DNA from: Thiosocius teredinicola
GTDB taxonomy: Bacteria; Pseudomonadota; Gammaproteobacteria; Chromatiales; Chromatiaceae
Assembly: GCF_002009425.1 (NCBI RefSeq)
Contig: NZ_CP019936.1
Coordinates: forward strand, 186,001 to 250,000
DNA: 64,000 nucleotides
Direction of reading: 5' to 3'
The stretch's first letter is position 1. Each line of letters opens with the position of its first letter. Below the pieces are notes generated by a model that worked only from the letters and a program-made list of their open reading frames with translations, was not told the origin of the DNA and ran no database searches. The position numbers were made by a program, and so were the translations under genes. Of this stretch, positions 18,680 through 26,565 are shown one piece after another.

Positions 18680-20818
18680 TCAGGCGTTCTTGCCACCGTC
18701 AATCATCTTAAGCCTGGCTGCAGAATGCCGGCGGACAAATTCCACGATCTTATCGGCTGAGATAGCCTTGGAGAACGCGAAGCCCTGGTTGAACTCGCAG
18801 CCGATGGACTGCAGGTATTCGACTTCTTGTTGTGTCTCACCGCCTTCGGCAATGGCGGCCAGACCCAGGTTCTGCGCCAGCGAGACGATGGCGCGCACGA
18901 TCTCGCGGCTCTTGGTGTCGCGGTCCACACCGGCGACAAAGCTGCGGTCGATCTTGAGCGCATCGAACGGCAGACGATGCAGATAGCTGAATGACGAGTA
19001 CCCGGTGCCGAAGTCGTCGATGATCGTTCTGACGCCCAGTTGCTTCAGTTCCTGCAGAACCTGGGCGGCTTGACGGGTGTTGTCGATCAGCACCGACTCC
19101 GTGATCTCGAGACGCAGAAATTCGGCCGGCAGTCCACTGTCTTCGAGCGCCGCGGCGACGTGCTGCAGCAGGTCGGGGTGGCTGAACTGACGACTGGAGA
19201 GGTTGATGGCGACAAAGGTCTTGCGTGCTGCCGATAATTCCTGGTGCCAGGCGGCGAGTTGCTGCGTCGCTTGGCGGATCACGCCATATCCGATCGGCAC
19301 GATCAGCCCGGTCTCTTCGGCGAGACCGATAAAGGCTTCCGGCGCAAGCTCGCCCCTGGCGGGATGCCGCCAGCGCAGTAGCGCCTCGAAGCCGACGATA
19401 CGGTCGTCCCCCAGGTGGCGGATAGGTTGGTAGTGGATCTCGAAGTCGTTGCGCGTGGTCGCAGCGCGCAACTCGCTTTCCATCTGCAGCATGCTCGCGA
19501 CCTGTGTATGCATGGTGCTGTCGAACACCTGGTAGCGGTTCTTGCCGGTCGCTTTGGCGCGGTACATGGCGATGTCGGCGTCGCGCAGCATGTCTTCGGC
19601 AACGTTGTAGGCGACCGAACTCAAGGTCACGCCGATGCTCGCGGCGGTCGCGACTTCTTGTCCCATCAGTACGAAGGGCTGAGCGATCTCGTGACGGATC
19701 CGCTCGATGAGGTGATCGAGGTTGGTGAAATCGGCGAAGTCGTCGAACAGGATCGCGAATTCGTCGCCGCCGAGGTGCGCCAGGGTGTCGGACGCCCGCA
19801 AGTGGCCCGCGATGCGTTCGCCGATACGGCGCAAGAGGCTGTCGCCGGCCAAGTGGCCCAGGCTGTCGTTGATGGTTTTGAAACGGTCGAGGTCGATGAT
19901 CGCGACAGCAAATGCGTAGTCGACGCGCCGGCGAGCGAGCTTGATCGCGTGCGAGATCCGCTCCAGCAGCAGTCTTCGGTTGGCCAGCCCGGTGAGCGGG
20001 TCGTGCAGCGCATCGTGCAACACCTGTTGCTCGGCGTCTTTGCGTTCCGTGATATCCGTCTGTGAACCGGCGATGCGGTAGGGATTGCCGTCGCCATCGC
20101 GGATCGCCAGGGCGCGGCACAGCATCCAGCGATAGGTGTCGTCGCGATCGCGCACCCGGTATTCGATCTCGAGTTTGGGCGTTTGCCCGGCGAGGTGGGC
20201 ATTGAGTTCGTTGTGAAATCCCAGTTGGTCGTCGGGATGAATGCGGCTGAACCAGTTGCTGGTCTTGCCGCCGAGGTCTGCCTCGCGCAACTTCAGCTGC
20301 TCGCGCCAGCGGGGAGAGAAATAGGCGGTGTCTTGGGCGATATTCCAGTCCCACAGGCCATCGTTGGCGCCCGCGGCGGCGAGTGCGTAGCGTTCCTCGC
20401 TCTCGGCCAGCCGGGCACGGTCGCGCGCCGCGCGCAGCAGGTATTGCAGCTGGTGGCGCAGAATGGCCCAGTTGATCGGTTTGTTGACGAACGTGGTCGC
20501 GCCTTCCTGGTAAGCGGCCTCGATCGATGCCGTGTCGTCGTTGCTGCTCGCGATAACGATCGGAATCTGGTGGCCGGCCGGCGAGTTGCGCACCTCTCGG
20601 CAGATCTCGAAGCCGCTGGTGCCGGGCAGCACGAGGTCGAGCACGATGATGTCCGGGGTCTGCCGTTGGATCGCGTCCCGCGCAGCGTCGCCAGAGGTCA
20701 CCGTGCGTACCTCGAACCCGAAGTCACTCAGTGCCATCTTGGCCATCAGGGCCACGGTCGCGTCGTCGTCGACGACCAGAAGCCTAATGGGGCGACCGAG
20801 GATATCCGTTGCGCTCAC
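18680..20818 (-). CDS. Response regulator with PAS, GGDEF and EAL domains (c-di-GMP turnover)
   Basis: The 712-aa cytoplasmic protein starts with a receiver domain (acid pocket D17-D19, phospho-acceptor D61, K113). It continues with a PAS/PAC domain (about 130-270: DGLWDWNIAQDTAYFSPRW, GSQTDITERKDAE), a GGDEF domain with intact LGGDEFAIL, and an EAL domain with FEALLRW, DDFGTGYSSFSYL and KIDRSFV. The usual EGVE motif reads EGGE, which keeps the glutamate. Both cyclase and phosphodiesterase activity look possible. No cognate histidine kinase is adjacent. It sits between the two parts of the pyrophosphate region, though a functional link is not shown. Confidence 0.92.
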   Translation of the reverse strand: MSATDILGRPIRLLVVDDDATVALMAKMALSDFGFEVRTVTSGDAARDAIQRQTPDIIVLDLVLPGTSGFEICREVRNSPAGHQIPIVIASSNDDTASIEAAYQEGATTFVNKPINWAILRHQLQYLLRAARDRARLAESEERYALAAAGANDGLWDWNIAQDTAYFSPRWREQLKLREADLGGKTSNWFSRIHPDDQLGFHNELNAHLAGQTPKLEIEYRVRDRDDTYRWMLCRALAIRDGDGNPYRIAGSQTDITERKDAEQQVLHDALHDPLTGLANRRLLLERISHAIKLARRRVDYAFAVAIIDLDRFKTINDSLGHLAGDSLLRRIGERIAGHLRASDTLAHLGGDEFAILFDDFADFTNLDHLIERIRHEIAQPFVLMGQEVATAASIGVTLSSVAYNVAEDMLRDADIAMYRAKATGKNRYQVFDSTMHTQVASMLQMESELRAATTRNDFEIHYQPIRHLGDDRIVGFEALLRWRHPARGELAPEAFIGLAEETGLIVPIGYGVIRQATQQLAAWHQELSAARKTFVAINLSSRQFSHPDLLQHVAAALEDSGLPAEFLRLEITESVLIDNTRQAAQVLQELKQLGVRTIIDDFGTGYSSFSYLHRLPFDALKIDRSFVAGVDRDTKSREIVRAIVSLAQNLGLAAIAEGGETQQEVEYLQSIGCEFNQGFAFSKAISADKIVEFVRRHSAARLKMIDGGKNA

Positions 20819-21030
20819 CCGACACCTGCGCCCGAGTCGCCGCTGCAGGCGTCTCCGAATTGAAGATTTGTCAGGTCGACAGGCATCTGCGGTTGCTACA
20901 AAAGTGTGATCTGGCGCACGTTTTTGGTCGGGTTGCGCCGAGTGTACTTTGATTCCCTCTCAAAGACACGGCCACATAACCCTACAGAACGCCGGACTTA
21001 GCGCCCTACTCGAGCCCGCTTCCGTGCCGC

Positions 21031-21060
21031 AAATAAAAAGGGCCCCAACATGGGGCCCTT
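21031..21060 (-). terminator. Rho-independent terminator of the PPi-phosphofructokinase gene
   Basis: The stem AAGGGCCCC/GGGGCCCTT (21038-21046, 21052-21060) is followed on the minus strand by TTTTTATTT. It lies 26 bases after the stop codon. Upstream of it, 20819-21030 holds only the promoter region of the c-di-GMP gene, with no coding sequence that I can support. Confidence 0.92.
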
Positions 21061-21085
21061 GAGAGGGTCGGCTGGAACCTGCCGC

Positions 21086-22342
21086 TTACAGCTCGAAGTT
21101 ATCCAGTTTGCGCGCCACGCCGGCCAGTTTGAGGGTGACGTAGTCCGGCATGCCGTTGCTCTTGTAGGGTGGATAGGCCTCGCCCTGGATCAGCGGATAC
21201 AGGTAGTCCTTGCACTTCTGCGTGATGCCATAACCGTCGTCGGAAATGAAATCGGTCGGCATCATCTTCTCGACATTGGCTACTTCGCTCAGCGGCGCCT
21301 CGCCGATCTCCCATTTGTATGGGCTGTTCGAGGTGCGCACCACGGTCGGCATGATCGAGTTTTTGCCTTCCAATGCCTTCTCGACCGCCGCCTTGCCCAG
21401 CGCGTAGGCCTGCTCGACATCCGACGCCGACGCCAGGTGACGCGCGGCGCGCTGCAGGTAGTCGGCGACCGCCCAATGGTATTTGTAGCCCAGCGCGTCC
21501 TTGATCATGTTGGCGACCACCGGTGCTGCGCCACCCAACTGGGCATGCCCGAACGAGTCGCGCGTGCCCTGCTCGGCGAGGAACTTGCCGTCCGGCCAGT
21601 GACAGCCTTCCGAGACACAGATTGTGCAGTAGCCATGCTTTTTCACATTGGCGTCGACTTTCGCCAGGAACTTGTCCTTGTCGAATTCGACTTCGGGGAA
21701 CAGCGTGACCACGGGAATGCCCTCGTCTTCAACCAGAGCGCCCGCGGCGGCGATCCAGCCGGCGTGACGACCCATGACCTCGATGACGAAGATCCTGGTC
21801 GAGGTGGCCGCCATCGAACGCACGTCGTAGCTGGCCTCCAGCGTCGATACCGCGATGTACTTGGCGACCGAACCGAAGCCCGGGCAGTTGTCGGTGATCG
21901 GCAGATCATTGTCGACCGTCTTCGGCACGTGGATCGCCTGCACCGGGTAGCCCATCTTCTCGGACAGCTGCGAGACCTTGTAGCAGGTATCTGCCGAGTC
22001 ACCGCCGCCGTTGTAGAAGAAGTAGCCGATGTTGTGCGCCTTGAAGATCTCGATCAGGCGTTCGTATTCGCGCTTGTTGTCTTCCAGGCTCTTGAGCTTG
22101 AAACGACAAGAGCCGAAACCGCCTGACGGGGTGTGTTTGAGGGCTGCGATCGCTTCGGCAGATTCCTGGCTGGTATCGATCAGGTCTTCGGTGAGTGCGC
22201 CGATGATGCCGTTGCGGCCGGCATACACATTGGCGATCTTGTCCGGGTGGGCGCGGGCGGTCTCGATAACGCCACAGGCCGAGGCATTGATAACGGCGGT
22301 GACCCCGCCGGACTGTGCGTAAAAGGCGTTTTTCGCCGTCAT
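21086..22342 (-). CDS. pfp: Pyrophosphate-dependent 6-phosphofructokinase
   Basis: The enzyme reversibly converts fructose 6-phosphate plus PPi to fructose 1,6-bisphosphate plus phosphate. It is 418 aa and begins MTAKNAFYAQSGGVTAVINA. The phosphoryl-donor loop reads NGGGDSAD (111-118) and is followed by VPKTVDNDL (139-147). The Asp before Ser (D115) and the Lys of PKT (K141) are the residues that mark PPi rather than ATP use. MGRHAGW and SEGCHW are also typical. The first Asp of the common GGDDS form is Gly here. In methylotrophs and some sulfur-oxidising symbionts such enzymes also act on sedoheptulose bisphosphate in a PPi-saving Calvin cycle; that role is inference here. Confidence 0.93.
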   Translation of the reverse strand: MTAKNAFYAQSGGVTAVINASACGVIETARAHPDKIANVYAGRNGIIGALTEDLIDTSQESAEAIAALKHTPSGGFGSCRFKLKSLEDNKREYERLIEIFKAHNIGYFFYNGGGDSADTCYKVSQLSEKMGYPVQAIHVPKTVDNDLPITDNCPGFGSVAKYIAVSTLEASYDVRSMAATSTRIFVIEVMGRHAGWIAAAGALVEDEGIPVVTLFPEVEFDKDKFLAKVDANVKKHGYCTICVSEGCHWPDGKFLAEQGTRDSFGHAQLGGAAPVVANMIKDALGYKYHWAVADYLQRAARHLASASDVEQAYALGKAAVEKALEGKNSIMPTVVRTSNSPYKWEIGEAPLSEVANVEKMMPTDFISDDGYGITQKCKDYLYPLIQGEAYPPYKSNGMPDYVTLKLAGVARKLDNFEL

Positions 22343-22398
22343 TTATGTTCCCTCTGGTCGGTTGTTTGTTTTGAAGAATCTGCCGTGAATTCAGTTGC

Positions 22399-22758
22399 TT
22401 AGCGACGCTTGGCGTCGATGTCGCCGCGCTCTCGGGCGAGGTGGTCGGCCTGCGCCTGGAGCAGCGAAACGGCGCACTCGGTCAGGTCGTCATACTCGTG
22501 GACCCCGGTGCCGTATTGTTGATATCCGCGGTAGAAGAACTGGCAACGATATCGTCTTTCGCCGCTCTTAAAGATGACGAAATGGCAATTTTCGGCCTCC
22601 CACACGAATACGGGGCACGAGGTGAGCTCGCGGTCGGCGGGATTCAGGCGGATTTCGGCGTCTGCGTATTGCAGATCGATGTCGCGCCCGTAGCGTTCTT
22701 TGAGGGTGGTCTTGACGATCCACTCCTCGGTCTCGGTGATGTCTGGAATTGTGCTCAT
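22399..22758 (-). CDS. 119-aa protein of unknown function upstream of the PPi-phosphofructokinase gene
   Basis: The product begins MSTIPDITETEEWIVKTTLKERY and contains a Cys/Trp/Phe-rich centre (CPVFVWEAENCHFVIFKSGERRYRCQFFYRGYQQYGTG). An acidic helix with LTECAVSLLQAQADHLARERGD follows. No membrane segment or signal peptide is seen. It is 56 bases upstream of pfp on the same strand, so the two probably share a transcript. Three cysteines might bind metal, but no standard motif is present. Family not recognised. Confidence 0.7.
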   Translation of the reverse strand: MSTIPDITETEEWIVKTTLKERYGRDIDLQYADAEIRLNPADRELTSCPVFVWEAENCHFVIFKSGERRYRCQFFYRGYQQYGTGVHEYDDLTECAVSLLQAQADHLARERGDIDAKRR

Positions 22759-23088
22759 GGCGTTTACCCGTGTCCGGGTACCGCGACCTGGTCGGAATAG
22801 ACAGCGCGGCTCAAAGCCCGGTTTTAGAAAAAACCAAGCTAATATACTCGTTTATTTCAGTTAATCGCCTAAAATCTTTAGAAAATCAGGCGCTTCGTTG
22901 ACAGGTAATTTAATGTGCGATTAGCTTAGACAACGCGGCACAACGCAGCCAATGCAAAACACGCATGCCCCCATAGGAAAATCCTAATTTCCTTATATGA
23001 CAAATAGTTGGAAAACTTGCCGCCGACACCCGCAGAGTGCAGGCAGCGACGCGCCAAACAAAACAATAAAGGCCACTGAGGAGCCATA
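22759..23088. promoter_or_regulatory. AT-rich divergent spacer upstream of the pfp unit and the kinase-like gene
   Basis: This 330-bp stretch has no supported gene. It is markedly richer in A and T than its surroundings, especially 22820-23000. A perfect -35 hexamer TTGACA lies at 22898-22903, but the matching -10 (TTAGCT or TAGCTT near 22921) is weak. This could mean an activated promoter for the plus-strand gene. GAGGAGCC precedes the ATG at 23089. I found no clear operator repeat. Confidence 0.4.
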
Positions 23089-24441
23089 ATGAGGATCGTT
23101 CTTTTAGGTCCCCCTGGATCGGGGAAATCCGAACTCTCCCAACAGATTTCAGAACACTACGGCATGCCGATCATCACCGTCTCCAGCGTGATGCAGCGTG
23201 CCGCCTCGGAATCCTCAGAGCTTGGCCGGCTGGCCAAAGAAGCGATGGATATGTCGCGGGTATCCGACGAGCTGCTGCTGGCGCTCCTGCGGATACAGAT
23301 CCCGCAGATGGACCTCAGCAAGGGATTCGTACTGGTCGACCTGCCGAAAAACGCCGGCCAGGCCGACGTGCTCGACAGCGTGCTCAGCGACCTGGGCGCC
23401 GATATCGAGCTGGTGCTCAATCTCGAAGTCGACCCGGACGAGCTGATGGAGCGGCTGGTGGGCCGGATCACCTGCGACAACTGCGGTGCCCAGTACAACA
23501 CCTACGTCAATCCGCCGATGGTCGAAGGCGTATGTGACGCCTGCGGCGCCCGTGTCGTGCGTCGGCCAGACGATTACGAAGAAACGATCAGCAACCGTCT
23601 GCGCGTCTACGAGAACCAGATGGGGCCGCTGCTGCAGTACTACCAGCTGAGCGACAAGCTCAAGCGCATCGACGCTGATGACGGCGGCGAAAAGGTCTGG
23701 AAAGCGGTGGGTGCGATTATCAAGGCCATGCCGCCGAGCGTACCGCCGGCATCAGCCGCCGAGGAAGCACCGGCCGAGCCGCCGGCTGCCGCGGAAAAGC
23801 CCGCCGGCGAGCGAAAGGCAGGCGGCAAAGCCAAAGCCAAGGCAAAAGCAGCGGACAGCGTCACCAAATCCAAGTCGACGAAGAAGGCTGCGGCGGCCAA
23901 GGGCAAGACTGAAAAGCCGGCGAGGAAGGCAGAGCAAAAGCCCGAAGCGAAGCCGGTTGCCAAGAAAAAGGCGGCAGCCACGAAAGCGGCCGAACCTGCA
24001 TCAGCCAAGACCGGCAAAGCGGCAGGCAAGAAAGCCGCGGCCAAGAAGACGGCCTCTAAACCAGCGAAGAAGGCAGTCGCCAAGAAGGCTGCGAAGAAGA
24101 AGGCAGCCGCCAAGCCGGCCAAAAAGGTTGCGGCCAAGAAGGCCACGGCAACGAAGGTGACTGCCAAGAAGGCAGCGGCGAAGAAGGCTGCCGCCAAGAA
24201 GAAGGTCGTCGCCAAGAAAACGGCTGCGAAGAAAGTCGCAACCAAGAAGAAAGTCGTGAAGAAGGCCGCCGTGAAGAAAGCCGCAGCCAAGAAGGCCGTG
24301 GCAAAGAAAACGGTGGCGAAGAAAGCGGCAGCCAAAAAAGCTGTAGCGAAGAAGGTGGTGAAAAAAGCCGCCTCCAAGAAGGCTGCTGCCAAGAAGAAAG
24401 CGGCGAAAAAGCCGGCCAAGAAGAAATCCGGACGGCGGTGA
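23089..24441 (+). CDS. Adenylate-kinase-like protein fused to a long Lys/Ala-rich histone-H1-like tail
   Basis: Residues 1-213 form a nucleoside monophosphate kinase: Walker A GPPGSGKS (7-14), Arg at VMQR (37), LMERLVGR (119-126), a zinc LID with Cys129/132/149/152, and RRPDDYEETISNRLR (158-172). The core motif normally DGFPR reads VDLPK (83-87), so the usual Asp and Arg are replaced. Residues about 215-450 are almost only Lys, Ala, Val, Thr and Pro in KKAAAKK-type repeats like bacterial histone H1/AlgP tails, able to bind DNA, RNA or polyphosphate. The fusion is continuous in frame. It may interconvert adenylates beside the PPi enzymes; activity is uncertain. It is divergent from the pfp unit. 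Confidence 0.85.
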   Translation: MRIVLLGPPGSGKSELSQQISEHYGMPIITVSSVMQRAASESSELGRLAKEAMDMSRVSDELLLALLRIQIPQMDLSKGFVLVDLPKNAGQADVLDSVLSDLGADIELVLNLEVDPDELMERLVGRITCDNCGAQYNTYVNPPMVEGVCDACGARVVRRPDDYEETISNRLRVYENQMGPLLQYYQLSDKLKRIDADDGGEKVWKAVGAIIKAMPPSVPPASAAEEAPAEPPAAAEKPAGERKAGGKAKAKAKAADSVTKSKSTKKAAAAKGKTEKPARKAEQKPEAKPVAKKKAAATKAAEPASAKTGKAAGKKAAAKKTASKPAKKAVAKKAAKKKAAAKPAKKVAAKKATATKVTAKKAAAKKAAAKKKVVAKKTAAKKVATKKKVVKKAAVKKAAAKKAVAKKTVAKKAAAKKAVAKKVVKKAASKKAAAKKKAAKKPAKKKSGRR

Positions 24442-24547
24442 TCGCCGATATGGCGGGCTGGCGCCGGCCGTTGCGGCGGATCGCTGTCGATGTCAGACCG
24501 GTGGCGGCGGGTTCAGCGGAACGTACGCTGCCGGGGCTGCTGCAGTA

Positions 24548-24775
24548 TCAATCCAACGACGGTCCGAGCTGAAACTCGACGGCCTCGAAGCCGTGGTCTT
24601 CGAGCATCGCCAAAACATCTTCCCAGGTGTAATCGGGGTTCTGTTCTTCCACTTCGGCGATCAGCCCCGTGACCTTGCGATAGACCTCCTGCCCTTGATA
24701 GTCCGGCGGAATCTTCACCAGCCGGATATGCGACTTGTTGCTTGCGGGCAGGATCATCAGGTCAGAACTCGACAT
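24548..24775 (-). CDS. 75-aa acidic protein downstream of gloA, function unknown
   Basis: The ATG at 24775 follows GAGG at suitable distance and is 10 bases downstream of the gloA stop codon, so cotranscription is likely. The sequence (LPASNKSHIRLVKIPPDYQGQEVYRKVTGLIAEVEEQNPDYTWEDVLAMLEDHGF) looks folded, with a possible strand-helix-helix pattern and no membrane segment. I do not recognise the family. It converges with the kinase-tail gene across about 100 bp with no further gene. Confidence 0.65.
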   Translation of the reverse strand: MSSSDLMILPASNKSHIRLVKIPPDYQGQEVYRKVTGLIAEVEEQNPDYTWEDVLAMLEDHGFEAVEFQLGPSLD

Positions 24776-24785
24776 CTGTACAACC

Positions 24786-25175
24786 TCAGTGGCTTTTTTT
24801 GCCGATCAGTTCGATGGGGTAACCGTCCGGGTCTTCGACGAACGCGATGATCGTCGTACCGGCGTTCATCGGGCCGGCGTCGCGCAGGATCTTGCCGCCG
24901 CGGGTGCGGATATCGTCGGTCGCCTTGTATACATCGTCGACCTCGATCGCGATGTGCCCATAGGCGCTGCCCATCTCGTAGGTGTCGACGCCCCAGTTGT
25001 AGGTGAGCTCGATCACCGTGTTGTCCGACTCGTCGCCATAGCCGATGAATGCCAACGTGAACTCGCCATCCGGGTAGTCTTTTTGACGCAGCAGGCGCAT
25101 GCCCAACACCTGCGTGTAGAAATCGATCGACCGCTGCAGGTCGCCGGTACGTAGCATCGTGTGCAGGATACGCAT
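24786..25175 (-). CDS. gloA: Lactoylglutathione lyase (glyoxalase I)
   Basis: GloA isomerises the methylglyoxal-glutathione hemithioacetal to S-lactoylglutathione. The 129-aa protein carries all four metal ligands at H5, E56, H74 and E122, the same numbering as in E. coli Glo[39 protein letters not shown] and [10 protein letters not shown] are typical. GGAGG precedes the ATG. It lies 45 bases downstream of pmbA. Confidence 0.97.
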   Translation of the reverse strand: MRILHTMLRTGDLQRSIDFYTQVLGMRLLRQKDYPDGEFTLAFIGYGDESDNTVIELTYNWGVDTYEMGSAYGHIAIEVDDVYKATDDIRTRGGKILRDAGPMNAGTTIIAFVEDPDGYPIELIGKKSH

Positions 25176-25220
25176 CAGAAGAGTCCTCCGTTCAGTTTGT
25201 ACGGCTGCGTGGCGACGGTT

Positions 25221-26552
25221 TCAGTCGCCACCGACCATCATTCGCTCGATCAGCCACGAGCCGGTATCGATGCTGCCCGGTATATCGTTGTCGTTGCCGA
25301 CGGCGACCAGCTGACGAAACATGTCTTTCAGGTTGCCGGCAATCGTGATCTCTTCGACCGGGTATTTGATCTCGCCGTTCTCCACCCAGAAGCCTGCCGC
25401 GCCCCGCGAATAGTCGCCGGTTACCATGTTCGACCCTTGGCCCATCAGCTCGGTGACGACCACGCCGTGGTCCATCTCGCGCACCAGTTGGTCGAAAGAC
25501 TGGCCGGTGCTGCTGATGCTGGCATTGCGCACGCCGCCTGCGCTGGCAGTACTTTGCAGCCCGAGTTTGCGTGCCGAGTAGCTGTCGAGCAGGTAACCCT
25601 GCAGCACGCCGTCGCTGATCAGTTCGCGGTACTGGGTGGCAACGCCTTCGTTGTCGAATGGCGCACTCGCCGGACCGCGTGGCAGCAGCGGGTTCTCGCT
25701 GATCTTTACCCAATCGGGAAACAACTGCGTGCCGACCTGGTCGAGCAGAAACGTCGATTTGCGATACACCGCGTGGCCGCGGATCGCGCCGAACAGGCTG
25801 CGTAGCAGGCTGGGCGCGGTCTCGGCGCGGAACAGCACCGGACATTCGCGGGTGCCCAAGTGCCTGGCGCCGAGGCGTGCCAGCGAACGTTCGGCCGCCT
25901 TGCGACCAATCGCGATCGGATCGCCGAGTTCGCTGGCGACGCGACCGCTGTCGTACCAGTAGTCGCGCTCCATGTCGTCGCCTTCCTGGGCGATCACGGC
26001 GCAACTCACGCTATGGCGCGAGGTGGGGTAGCCGCCGACGAAGCCGTGGCTGTTGCCGTACACGAACGCCGAGCGCTGGGTATACACGGTTGCGCCTTCG
26101 GAGTTGGTTATCCGTGCGTCGAATCCGCGTGCTGCATCTTCACAGCGTTTGCCGATATCGGCGGCCTGGTCGGCGTTGATATCCCATGGATGGAACAGGT
26201 CGAGATCCGGGATGTCGCGTGCCATCAGTTCCGGATCGGCCAGGCCGGCGGCCGGGTCTTCCGAGGTGTACTTGGCGATACGGCAGGCCGCGGCGACGCT
26301 TTCGCGTATCGCCTCGGGACGCAGGTCCGTCGTGTTGGCCGAGCCCTTACGCTGGCCGAAGTAGACGGTGATACCCAGGCCGTTGTCGCTGTTGTGTTCG
26401 ATGGTCTCGGTCTCGCCGAGGCGCACGGTCACCGACAGCCCGGTCTGCGCCGAGACGCCGGCTTCGGCTGCGTCGGCGCCCTGGGTGCGGGCCTCTTGCA
26501 GCAAGTCGGCGACGACCTGCTGCAGGTGTTCTATCTGTTGTGAATCTGTCAT
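25221..26552 (-). CDS. pmbA: Metalloprotease PmbA (TldE)
   Basis: PmbA is the partner of TldD; the heterodimer degrades unfolded peptides such as antitoxin CcdA and matures microcin B17 in E. coli. The start at 26552 (MTDSQQIEHLQQVV, with AGGGA upstream) gives 443 aa; the longer frame from 26666 would run into tldD. Family blocks include YFGQRKGSANTTD, GTRECPVLF, GAIRGHAVYRKSTFL and MGQGSNMVTGDYSRGAAGFWVENGEI. It starts 13 bases after the tldD stop. Confidence 0.95.
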   Translation of the reverse strand: MTDSQQIEHLQQVVADLLQEARTQGADAAEAGVSAQTGLSVTVRLGETETIEHNSDNGLGITVYFGQRKGSANTTDLRPEAIRESVAAACRIAKYTSEDPAAGLADPELMARDIPDLDLFHPWDINADQAADIGKRCEDAARGFDARITNSEGATVYTQRSAFVYGNSHGFVGGYPTSRHSVSCAVIAQEGDDMERDYWYDSGRVASELGDPIAIGRKAAERSLARLGARHLGTRECPVLFRAETAPSLLRSLFGAIRGHAVYRKSTFLLDQVGTQLFPDWVKISENPLLPRGPASAPFDNEGVATQYRELISDGVLQGYLLDSYSARKLGLQSTASAGGVRNASISSTGQSFDQLVREMDHGVVVTELMGQGSNMVTGDYSRGAAGFWVENGEIKYPVEEITIAGNLKDMFRQLVAVGNDNDIPGSIDTGSWLIERMMVGGD

Positions 26553-26565
26553 TACGTCCCTGGGG

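Noticed and set aside
21050-22126. 358-aa plus-strand frame across the PPi-PFK gene
   Set aside because: It begins inside the pfp terminator and is antisense to a gene with clear catalytic motifs.
23640-24419. 259-aa Phe/Ala-rich frame on the minus strand opposite the kinase tail
   Set aside because: It is the antisense of the Lys/Ala repeat (AAG-rich codons read back as CTT/TTC) and has no ribosome-binding site or family match.
23800-24430. Direct-repeat pattern that could suggest a CRISPR array or tandem DNA repeat
   Set aside because: The similarity comes from repeated Lys and Ala codons in an open frame; there are no constant repeats with unique spacers.
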